DNA of 11,715 nt from Candidatus Iainarchaeum sp. (GTDB lineage Archaea > Iainarchaeota > Iainarchaeia > Iainarchaeales > JAXPJC01): positions 1 through 11,715 of the forward strand of contig JAGVWD010000001.1 of NCBI GenBank assembly GCA_018304445.1, given 5' to 3'. A program made the position numbers and the translations under genes. The notes under the pieces were generated by a model that was not told the DNA's origin, did no database searches, and saw only the letters and a list, made by a program, of their open reading frames with translations. This document shows, in pieces, positions 1 to 6,391 of this stretch. The first letter of the stretch is position 1; every line of letters starts with the position of its first letter.

Positions 1-603
1 ATTTATTTCAGGAATTAGTTTCGCATCCCTGTTTGTTTTCGGATCCGCGGTAAAAATCCCGTCAACATCGCTTCCAAGCAAAACCTTCCTCACCTTCAAT
101 TTCCTTGCCAGATATGGCACTATTGCATCCCCGCTCACAACACTTGCCCCGAATTTCTCATCAGCAACCATGTCCCCGTGCATTATTGGAATAATCTCAT
201 TGCTCACTTTCATAATTCTTTTTATTATTCCAACATCAAATTTCACAATCTTCTTATTTCTTTGCACAATGCATGCGCTCGGCTGTATTGGAAAAGGAAG
301 CAAGCCAGCATCCAAAAACGCATCAACCACAATTTCATTCAGCTTCAGCATGCTGTTGTGCGTCCTCACAAATCCCTCAACATGCCTTGCAGTCCTGATT
401 CCATTATTGCAATCATATTCGCTTACCAATTTATGCCCGAAAGGCCCTGCCCCGTGCACAACAATTAATCCAAATTTTCTCTCGGATTTTGCCCTTTTTA
501 TTTCAGAGGCAATTCTCGCAATCACATCAGTTTTTGCCTCTAACCTATTTGAATCCTTTTCAGTTATTGCGCTCCCGCCCAGCTTCATTATGTATAAGTC
601 CAT
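1..603 (-). CDS. Isopentenyl phosphate kinase, C-terminus outside window
   Basis: Phosphorylates isopentenyl phosphate to isopentenyl diphosphate with ATP, the last step of archaeal mevalonate routes; cytosolic. It belongs to the amino acid kinase fold. Seen: 201 codons from ATG 603 to the window edge, so about 60 C-terminal residues of a typical 260-residue enzyme are missing. Motifs are the N-terminal KLGGSAIT (7-14), the glycine-rich GAGPFGH (51-57), whose His57 corresponds to the catalytic histidine that separates this family from other amino acid kinases, then HGD (142-144), SGD (157-159) and GSDVDGIF (177-184). A GAGGT ribosome binding site lies just upstream, and the preceding HD gene stops 16 bases before. 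It is the last visible gene of the mevalonate operon. A plus-strand reading of this stretch (170-670) is only its antisense shadow. Family assignment is firm. Confidence 0.94.
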   Translation of the reverse strand, partial: MDLYIMKLGGSAITEKDSNRLEAKTDVIARIASEIKRAKSERKFGLIVVHGAGPFGHKLVSEYDCNNGIRTARHVEGFVRTHNSMLKLNEIVVDAFLDAGLLPFPIQPSACIVQRNKKIVKFDVGIIKRIMKVSNEIIPIMHGDMVADEKFGASVVSGDAIVPYLARKLKVRKVLLGSDVDGIFTADPKTNRDAKLIPEIN

Positions 604-619
604 AACATTACCTCATATA

Positions 620-1549
620 TTACCTGAAGAAGTTTCCATCTATAAACCTAATTGCCTCTCTTTTAAATAACATATCCCGCCTTCCAATAGGGCTGTATTT
701 TCTGACTGAGTCATCAACACTCCCCCCTCTCTTCCCGGACCAATACATCGTAAGTGCCATATTCTCTGCCCAACTCTCCCTTCTATCTAATGCCTTCAAA
801 AAATGTTTCTGTAGCAATATCTGCCTTTCCAAACCCTTCCTTAGCTCAACTGGAAAATTTTCAAGTTTTCCATATTCCTTAATCATTACCTCCGTCCTAT
901 CCTTTACAAAATATAGTGCTTTTTCATTTTCCCACAACTGCTCAAGTTTTCTCTTATTTATTTCACTCATTCTTTCAAAATTAGATGTTTCTTTACACTT
1001 CTTTTTGATATAATTGGTTACTTCATTAATGTTTTCTTTTTTGACTGCCTGAAACGCGGCTCTCCTGAATATGCTATATGAATGGAGTTTCTCAGCAGTA
1101 TCTGCGAAAAATATTGCCCGCCTAACTGTGCTTGAATGCAACCCTGGAAATTTGCTGTGATATCTTACTGCATTTACTGCCCTTTGCAACCCTTTCTTTC
1201 CAGCCCTTTTTTGCATTATTTGTTTCAATACTTTTGCACCGGCGACCTCATGAGGGAAAAGATTCGTGTCCTCTCTTGCAACATCATGTGTAACTCCTGC
1301 CAATCTCGCCTGTTGCTGTTCAGCCTTGCTGGCGCCAAGCACCTTAGCAATGCCCATCGCATTTATCCCAACGCGCCAATTGTGCGGAAAATCATGCGCC
1401 ACCTTATAACTGCCAACAGTTTTCAAATAGTAATCTTGGCGCCTCATTGCCCTTTCAGCAATTTCTGCCTTTCTTTCCCATGGAAGCGTTTTTTGCCTTT
1501 TTCTTCTCAAAGCCTTTGCATTTTTCATTCTTCCGATGCTAATTTTCAT
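620..1549 (-). CDS. HD-domain phosphohydrolase-like protein, role unknown
   Basis: 309 residues. The HD metal-binding signature is complete: His56, the His88-Asp89 doublet in AGVTHDVARED, His100, His131 and Asp150 in FFADTAEK. This pattern supports a metal-dependent phosphohydrolase or phosphodiesterase. The first 40 residues are very basic (RRKRQK near 15-20), which could suit nucleic-acid binding. Residues from about 160 to 309 are charged, mostly helical in character, and match nothing I recognise. The ATG overlaps the stop of the decarboxylase gene (ATGA at 1549-1546), and isopentenyl phosphate kinase follows after 16 bases, so it should be co-translated with pathway enzymes. By eye it is more A+T-rich than its neighbours. 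The YqeK-type Ap4A hydrolases share the H...HD...H...H...D layout, but the C-terminal half is not theirs. The substrate is unknown; an isoprenoid phosphate or a nucleotide is only a guess. Confidence 0.85.
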   Translation of the reverse strand: MKISIGRMKNAKALRRKRQKTLPWERKAEIAERAMRRQDYYLKTVGSYKVAHDFPHNWRVGINAMGIAKVLGASKAEQQQARLAGVTHDVAREDTNLFPHEVAGAKVLKQIMQKRAGKKGLQRAVNAVRYHSKFPGLHSSTVRRAIFFADTAEKLHSYSIFRRAAFQAVKKENINEVTNYIKKKCKETSNFERMSEINKRKLEQLWENEKALYFVKDRTEVMIKEYGKLENFPVELRKGLERQILLQKHFLKALDRRESWAENMALTMYWSGKRGGSVDDSVRKYSPIGRRDMLFKREAIRFIDGNFFR

Positions 1550-2751
1550 AATTTGATTCCCTTTTCTTTGAGGATTTTCATAGCTTCTTCTGAAAGCAGT
1601 TTTTCCTTTTCTTCTAGAGGCAGTATTTTTGGTGCCCCCGCAATGTCCACGAAATGCGCAGGGTATTCCCGTTCCTTTCCCATTTCCTTAAGATGCGCTT
1701 CAATCTCTTTTTTTACCTCTTCAGCCTGAGCTTTTGTTGTGATTATTGCTAAGCTTGGGCCGGTATCCATAGACGCGTAGCATGTAAGCCCCTTTTCCTT
1801 TCTGAGCATATTGACCTTCCTCAGCAGCTCAAGAGTTTCGGGCTCCCAGTTGAAAAAGCCATTTCCAGAAACAAGGATATGGAACAAATTCAGGGAATCA
1901 AGCTCCGCAATTCTGCCAATCGCATCAACATCATCCTTCTTTATTGCTTCCATTAATTTTATGCATTTTTCAGGCTTTTTCACAGCCCACTCAGTATACC
2001 ACTCACTTTTTTCCCCTGAGCCATGAGCATCCTCTGTCTTTATTTTTGAAGGGATTGGCACGGCAACAACCCTGAGTTTTGTTTCCCCGTTGTCAAGCCT
2101 TACTCCATAGCTGTCCCTGTAATCAATTCCCTTATGCGAGAGCCAGATGCTCCAGCCCCCCGCAACAGAGCTTGTTGAGCTGCCCCCAAAATACCTTGAA
2201 AACACGCTCAGGAAGCGCTTGTTGCTCAGTAGCTTTGGCATTGTGGCTTGCGTAAATGCATACGCAAGCGCCCCTCCGGCAGCAGCGCTTGTTCCAAGCC
2301 CCTTGCCTTTTGCATTTACCTTTTCAAAATTTTTTGAAATAAGCAGATAGCTTGTTTTGCACCCGGTCCATTCCCTGAATTTCTTTACAAACTTGTCCAT
2401 TCCTTTCAGGTCTGTTTCCTGCGCGATCTTGTCATCAACAATAAGCAGATTTTCCTTCAGCGATTTATCAAACTTCACATATGCAATAGTTTTAGTTGTG
2501 TCATGGCACATCTTTATCTGCGGGAAATATGCAATCCTCTCGGCCTTGTCAGCATTTCCCATGTATTTTTCAATTCCCATTATTGGATATGCCTCAACAA
2601 GCGCCTCCCCTTCAGCATGCTCAAATTTAGGGATTTCAGGCCATTGCTCTTCCTTCCAGCCAATATTCTCCCTTAGCCATTCCCTGCATTTTTCATTTCC
2701 CTGCTTTATTGATTCCAATTCTTCCTGAGTAAAATCTGCTGCCGAGCCCAT
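1546..2751 (-). CDS. Decarboxylase of the diphosphomevalonate decarboxylase family, probably mevalonate 3,5-bisphosphate decarboxylase
   Basis: 401 residues of the GHMP-kinase/mevalonate-diphosphate-decarboxylase fold. Proposed reaction: mevalonate 3,5-bisphosphate to isopentenyl phosphate, phosphate and CO2, without ATP. Seen: AYPIMGIEKYMGN (54-66) with Lys62 at the position of the catalytic lysine, the glycine/serine loop GLGTSAAAGG (151-160), and ASMDTGPS (326-333) with Asp329 at the catalytic aspartate. The family's conserved arginine, which contacts the carboxylate and sits before the LYGG-type motif, is replaced by Ser194 in SSTSSVAGG. It also has a longer N-terminus (about 50 residues before the core) than classical decarboxylases. 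The choice of substrate comes from context: mevalonate 3-kinase, a P-loop kinase and isopentenyl phosphate kinase are in the same operon. Alternatives are phosphomevalonate or diphosphomevalonate decarboxylase. GGGGG lies before the ATG, 11 bases after the previous stop. Confidence 0.68.
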   Translation of the reverse strand: MGSAADFTQEELESIKQGNEKCREWLRENIGWKEEQWPEIPKFEHAEGEALVEAYPIMGIEKYMGNADKAERIAYFPQIKMCHDTTKTIAYVKFDKSLKENLLIVDDKIAQETDLKGMDKFVKKFREWTGCKTSYLLISKNFEKVNAKGKGLGTSAAAGGALAYAFTQATMPKLLSNKRFLSVFSRYFGGSSTSSVAGGWSIWLSHKGIDYRDSYGVRLDNGETKLRVVAVPIPSKIKTEDAHGSGEKSEWYTEWAVKKPEKCIKLMEAIKKDDVDAIGRIAELDSLNLFHILVSGNGFFNWEPETLELLRKVNMLRKEKGLTCYASMDTGPSLAIITTKAQAEEVKKEIEAHLKEMGKEREYPAHFVDIAGAPKILPLEEKEKLLSEEAMKILKEKGIKL

Positions 2752-2762
2752 TTTTATTCCCC

Positions 2763-3680
2763 CTATTTATGCATTGCCTCTTCCTTTCCCTTTGCGCGTT
2801 TTCTCTCCTCTTCAATTTTCTTCTGCATCTCCGTTTTTTCAATTTCCTTTCCCGCAAGGGAATTCAGATTCTTTATCTTCTCAAAAACAATTGCCAGGCA
2901 TTCATCAACGGCCTTCTTCCAATCATCAGTCTCAACTACCGGAATGTTATATTCCCTTGCTTCCCTTTCCAAATTCTTCTGGAAAAGCGCGTATGCATCC
3001 AATGCATCAAGCAATCTCTGCGCCCCACCCTTCAAATGCGTGTTTTTTATCCTGTTTTTTATCCTTTCTTCCCAGATTTTTTTTTCTTTGATTGTAAGAA
3101 CAATCGGAATAAAGCTCGGATGCTTTAATGTGTCTTCGTGGTACTGGCTTGGAAGAAAGTGCAGATACTCATAAACCATGCTCTCTCCGTCCCTTATGCC
3201 CCTATCAGCCACAAGCCTCTCCATCGCCTGATTTGCAATCTTTGCCTGCGCATCAAACCCCTTGACCATATTCTCTTCAGTTTTTTCCCCGAACAGTTTC
3301 CATGATTCATAGATTGAAACAAAAAAGGCAGGCTCCTTCTTCTCATCAATAAATTCCCTCAAAGAAGCCCTGAAGGCATCCCCGCCCATTACATTTCCCA
3401 AGCCAAAAGCAGTTGCAATTTCTCTTGCCATAGTTGTCTTTCCAATGCAGGGCATTGCTGCAATTAACGGAAGAATAGGCTCCTTCAGCTGCTCAGAAGA
3501 GGCAAGTTCTTTGTATTTTTTGAAATTATTATACCTGCCCAAATACTTCTTTCCCTTTTCCTCCAAAGCCCTTTCAATATTGCCGGAATTTAATACCTGG
3601 CCAATCTCTTTCAAATTCAGGCCAGTGCACAAAACCAGGCAGGTCTTTTCATTATAAGCCAGGCAATCATCATAAATCAT
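2763..3680 (-). CDS. P-loop kinase, probable mevalonate-3-phosphate 5-kinase
   Basis: 305 residues of a P-loop NTPase resembling 2-phosphoglycerate kinase. In Thermoplasma the mevalonate-3-phosphate 5-kinase is, as I recall, also a non-GHMP protein of this kind, so the operon position between mevalonate 3-kinase and the decarboxylase suggests that role: adding the 5-phosphate to give mevalonate 3,5-bisphosphate. Seen: a Walker A-like loop AMPCIGKTT (75-83) whose first glycine is alanine, MGGDAFR (98-104) as a likely substrate loop, EYLHFLPSQY (171-180), and a lid-like basic stretch EERIKNRIKN (204-213). The last 30 residues are charged and probably helical. I chose ATG 3680 because GGAGG lies about 8 bases upstream; a TTG at 3707 would add nine residues but overlaps the previous gene. 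Genuine 2-phosphoglycerate kinase is the main alternative. Confidence 0.62.
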   Translation of the reverse strand: MIYDDCLAYNEKTCLVLCTGLNLKEIGQVLNSGNIERALEEKGKKYLGRYNNFKKYKELASSEQLKEPILPLIAAMPCIGKTTMAREIATAFGLGNVMGGDAFRASLREFIDEKKEPAFFVSIYESWKLFGEKTEENMVKGFDAQAKIANQAMERLVADRGIRDGESMVYEYLHFLPSQYHEDTLKHPSFIPIVLTIKEKKIWEERIKNRIKNTHLKGGAQRLLDALDAYALFQKNLEREAREYNIPVVETDDWKKAVDECLAIVFEKIKNLNSLAGKEIEKTEMQKKIEEERKRAKGKEEAMHK

Positions 3681-3693
3681 TTTTCCATCCTCC

Positions 3694-4656
3694 CTATTTG
3701 CTTTCAATTACCTTTGCTCCGCTTGCCACTTTGTATTCTATCGGCTTCTGCCCGCGCTTTTTAAGCTCTTCAAGCACCCTTTCAGCATAGGGCTCAAATG
3801 TAATTGCATTTATTACCCTTCCTCCCCCCGCGGTCCAATAAACAGGTAGTCCCGAAGCGCGGATTTCCTCAACATCTATCACAGCCAGCATCATCTCCTT
3901 TCTCCTGCATCTTTTGCCGCTAGACTCAATCAAATAATGCGCATTTGCGCAATTCTCCTCAGCATTTGACAAAACCCTTTTCCAATCCTTCTGCGCAAGC
4001 CCCTCCTTGATTTCTTTTACCCAATAAGGCACTCTTTTCATGCGCATCTCCCAATAAGGGCTTGCCTTGCACATGTCAAATATTTCCTGCGCGGAAACCC
4101 TTGTTTCATAATTAAATCCCATCGCGAATATTCTTAAATCCTTGAGTTCTGTTTCAGATGCAAGCAACAATCCGTTGGGATTGCCCCCTGAAACAACATA
4201 CATATTCATGCCCCCAAAAACACTCCTTATTGCGCTTTCGCTTATTCTATTTCCTAATTCTGCCAGTCTCTGCCTTGTAAATTTTGTTCCAAACATTTCA
4301 TCCAATGCAACAACCAATGCAGCAGCGCCGGAATCGCTAGAGCCAGAAAATATATTGTAATTGTTTGATTCAATGCGCAATCCTGCCTCCTGCTTGCTTT
4401 CTTTCATGAATTCCCCTGCAACTGCTTTTATGTCACTCATGCGCCTTTCATCGTTCATTGGTTTTCCTTCAAGAATGAAGCTTATTCCCTCTTCTTTTGG
4501 AACTGCCTCAACAGTTGTTTCGCTCCCTGTTTTTTCCTCCAAATCAGTAACTGCAAGCCCCATAGTATCGTGCAATGGCACGCGCTCCTCATCAACAGAA
4601 GCAACAAAAATTATTGGGATTGTCGGATATGCAACAGCTTTTACAAATTTCTTCAT
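3694..4656 (-). CDS. Mevalonate 3-kinase (Thermoplasma type)
   Basis: Phosphorylates the 3-hydroxyl of mevalonate with ATP, giving mevalonate 3-phosphate; it is a decarboxylase-fold protein that has lost decarboxylation. 320 residues, matching the roughly 318 of Thermoplasma acidophilum Ta1305. Seen: AYPTIPIIF (9-17) near the N-terminus, where the lysine of true decarboxylases is absent (Val18 at or near its place); the ATP loop FSGSSDSGAA (103-112); ISESAIRSVFGG (138-149) with Glu140 and Arg144; and YWTAGGGR (273-280), where Thr275 stands in place of the catalytic aspartate, as in Ta1305. These similarities are recalled, not aligned by program, but they are extensive. The upstream 52-base gap holds a 16-base palindrome and may carry an internal promoter. 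A GGGTG element precedes the ATG. A diphosphomevalonate decarboxylase is unlikely given the lost aspartate. Confidence 0.86.
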   Translation of the reverse strand: MKKFVKAVAYPTIPIIFVASVDEERVPLHDTMGLAVTDLEEKTGSETTVEAVPKEEGISFILEGKPMNDERRMSDIKAVAGEFMKESKQEAGLRIESNNYNIFSGSSDSGAAALVVALDEMFGTKFTRQRLAELGNRISESAIRSVFGGMNMYVVSGGNPNGLLLASETELKDLRIFAMGFNYETRVSAQEIFDMCKASPYWEMRMKRVPYWVKEIKEGLAQKDWKRVLSNAEENCANAHYLIESSGKRCRRKEMMLAVIDVEEIRASGLPVYWTAGGGRVINAITFEPYAERVLEELKKRGQKPIEYKVASGAKVIESK

Positions 4657-4689
4657 ATTAACACCCTATAAAAACATACTTACAATAAT

Positions 4690-4705
4690 CATTATTATAA
4701 TAATG
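4690..4705. promoter_or_regulatory. 16-base perfect palindrome, possible internal promoter of the mevalonate 3-kinase sub-operon
   Basis: CATTATTATAATAATG reads the same on both strands and lies in the only long clean gap of the lower operon, 34 bases upstream of the mevalonate 3-kinase ATG. Its A+T-rich core could act as a TATA box, with transcription expected about 25 bases downstream, leaving a leader of roughly 15 bases that contains GGGTG. It could equally be an operator. The palindrome is seen; the function is inferred. Confidence 0.4.
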
Positions 4706-4708
4706 TTT

Positions 4709-5104
4709 TTACTCTATAATCTTGAATTTATACCCGTATGCAATTGCGCCTTCCTTGTCATTGTCCGCAATCTTCCTGAAGCACTTATCCACTTTCGCGC
4801 CAATCCTTATTTTTTCCCTTTTTGAATCAACAATCTGGCTCAGTATTTTCGCACCGTTATCCAGCTCAATTAGCGCGAGGAAGTAAGGCGCCTCATTTTC
4901 AAATCCCTCAGGCGCCACAAAAACCTCGGTGAATGAAATTATTTTCCCGGTGTGCGGCATCTCCTGCACAACAAGCCTGCCCTTTCTCCTGCATTTCGGG
5001 CAAACAGGCCGCGCTGGGAAGTATGCAGAACCGCAGTTCTCGCAGAAATTCCCCAATAAATTATAGCGCTCGGGATAATTCCTCCAGACTAATGGAACAG
5101 TCAT
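4709..5104 (-). CDS. DUF35 zinc-ribbon/OB-fold protein of the thiolase-HMG-CoA synthase complex
   Basis: 131 residues. The N-terminal rubredoxin-like zinc ribbon has Cys21-x2-Cys24 and Cys35-x2-Cys38. It is followed by an OB-fold segment (about 48-115) with the typical GKIISFTEV and PYFLALIEL strands. In methanogens the homologue bridges acetoacetyl-CoA thiolase and HMG-CoA synthase and provides a shared CoA-binding site, so that the unfavourable thiolase step is pulled by the synthase. Here the start overlaps the thiolase stop (ATGA, 5104-5101), and HMG-CoA synthase is one gene further upstream, so the same complex is expected. All four zinc ligands are present and the length is typical. It is unlikely to have catalytic activity of its own. 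Confidence 0.93.
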   Translation of the reverse strand: MTVPLVWRNYPERYNLLGNFCENCGSAYFPARPVCPKCRRKGRLVVQEMPHTGKIISFTEVFVAPEGFENEAPYFLALIELDNGAKILSQIVDSKREKIRIGAKVDKCFRKIADNDKEGAIAYGYKFKIIE

Positions 5105-6273
5105 CTTTTCCCCTCCAGTTTCCTGAAGATGTGCACAACTGCTGTTGCGCCGCTCCCTCCCACATTGTGTGTCAATCCGATTTCAGCCTCTTTCAACTGC
5201 CTTTCCTTTGCCCTTCCCCTTAATTGATAGTAAGCCTCAATGGATTGTGCGATTCCTGTCGCTCCAACAGGATGCCCCTTTGCCTTCAGGCCCCCTGAAG
5301 TGTTTATTGGTATGCGCCCATCAATTGCAGTTTCCCCGTCCTCAGTTGCCTTTCCCCCGCTGCCCTTATGCACAAATCCAAGGTCCTCAATTGCAAGTAT
5401 TTCCGCAATAGTAAAGCAATCATGCACTTCCGCAAAATCAATCATGTCAGCAGTAATTCCTGCCTGCATGTAAGCGCCCTTTGCTGCTGCCAAAGTTGCT
5501 TTCAATTCTGTAAGCACAGCCCTTCCGCTAAGCGCAAGCGAATCGCTTGCCTGCGCGCTTGCAATTATTTCCACAGGGTTTTCGCAGAACTGCCTTGCCT
5601 TCTCGCTCTCGCACAAAATAATTGCCGCAGCCCCATCAGTTATTGGAGAGCAATCCAGCAACTTAAGAGGGGAAGCAACATATCCGGAATTCATTACCTG
5701 CTCAAGGGAAATTTCCTTCCTGAACTGCGCATAGGGGTTGTTAACCGCATTTTTATGATTCTTCACTGAAACGCTTGCAAGCTGCTCCTCTGTTGTTTTG
5801 AACTCATGCATGTGCCTTCTTGCCATGAGCGCATAAAGCGCAGGGAAGCTGGCCCCATGGAACAATTCGGTTTCCTGGTCCCCCGCACCCCCAAGAGCAA
5901 TTGCCGCCTCTTCTGTAGAGATTTCAGTCATCTTTTCAATTCCGCCAACAGCAACAACATCATGCGCGCCCGAAGCAATTGCAAGATATGCGTTGCGCAG
6001 CGCAACTCCCCCCGAAGCGCACGCGGCCTCAAGGCGTGTAGAAGGAATTGGATTCAATCCCAACTGGTCTGCTATCAGCGCGCCAATATGCTCCTGGCCA
6101 ATAAAGCGCCCAGAAGCCATGCATCCCCCATATGCTGCCTGAATGTCCTTTCCCTCAATCCCAGAATCTTGAATTGCTTTAATTCCTGCCTCTGCAATAA
6201 GTTCGCGGAAGCTCCGCTCCCAATGCTCCCCGAATTCAGTAAGCCCAGCGCCGATTATTGAAACGCTTCTCAT
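5101..6273 (-). CDS. Acetyl-CoA C-acetyltransferase, archaeal SCP2-like thiolase
   Basis: Condenses two acetyl-CoA to acetoacetyl-CoA, the first step of mevalonate synthesis. 390 residues. Seen: the nucleophile Cys85 in EAACASGG, His284 in EVHDCF, the late family motif GHPVGATG (333-340) with His334, and HNVGGSGA (369-376). This combination is that of the archaeal thiolase group related to SCP-x rather than the bacterial PhaA/AtoB type. I chose ATG 6273 because GGTGA lies 5-6 bases upstream and because the protein then starts with RSVSIIGAG, the normal family start. An upstream in-frame ATG at 6306 would add 11 residues of low-complexity sequence. The stop overlaps the DUF35 gene, its expected physical partner together with HMG-CoA synthase. 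Confidence 0.94.
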   Translation of the reverse strand: MRSVSIIGAGLTEFGEHWERSFRELIAEAGIKAIQDSGIEGKDIQAAYGGCMASGRFIGQEHIGALIADQLGLNPIPSTRLEAACASGGVALRNAYLAIASGAHDVVAVGGIEKMTEISTEEAAIALGGAGDQETELFHGASFPALYALMARRHMHEFKTTEEQLASVSVKNHKNAVNNPYAQFRKEISLEQVMNSGYVASPLKLLDCSPITDGAAAIILCESEKARQFCENPVEIIASAQASDSLALSGRAVLTELKATLAAAKGAYMQAGITADMIDFAEVHDCFTIAEILAIEDLGFVHKGSGGKATEDGETAIDGRIPINTSGGLKAKGHPVGATGIAQSIEAYYQLRGRAKERQLKEAEIGLTHNVGGSGATAVVHIFRKLEGKR

Positions 6274-6277
6274 TTTT

Positions 6278-6381
6278 TCACCATTTAATTCCTTTTTCTT
6301 TTGCAATTTTCTTAATTATTTCAACAGCCTTTGCATCTGGCTTGGCCCATAGCTCCGAAAGAACCTGTACTTTCCTGGCAT
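6278..6381 (-). pseudogene. Small frame-broken ORF between HMG-CoA synthase and thiolase
   Basis: The 118-base gap is not empty. After an AGGGAG ribosome-binding-like sequence there is an ATG at 6381 whose own frame stops after 21 codons. The frame one base away is open and protein-like to a TGA at 6280-6278: 32 codons that include VQVLSELWAKP and VEIIKKIAKEKGIKW. That frame has no ATG, GTG or TTG of its own. Inserting one base directly after the ATG (ATGGCC in place of ATGCC) would give a complete 34-residue lysine-rich protein with a good ribosome binding site, ending 4 bases before the thiolase start. It may be a real small gene with a sequencing error, a decayed gene, or chance. I do not recognise the peptide. 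Confidence 0.35.
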
Positions 6382-6391
6382 TTTTTTCTCC

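Noticed and set aside
170..670. 166-codon plus-strand frame with a membrane-like N-terminus
   Set aside because: Antisense to isopentenyl phosphate kinase and the end of the HD gene; the hydrophobicity comes from the complement of Lys/Glu codons.
3681..3707. Longer start (TTG) for the P-loop kinase
   Set aside because: It overlaps the mevalonate 3-kinase stop and lacks a ribosome binding site, while ATG 3680 has GGAGG at good spacing.
6274..6306. Upstream ATG for the thiolase
   Set aside because: It adds 11 lysine-rich residues not seen in the family, and GGTGA supports ATG 6273.
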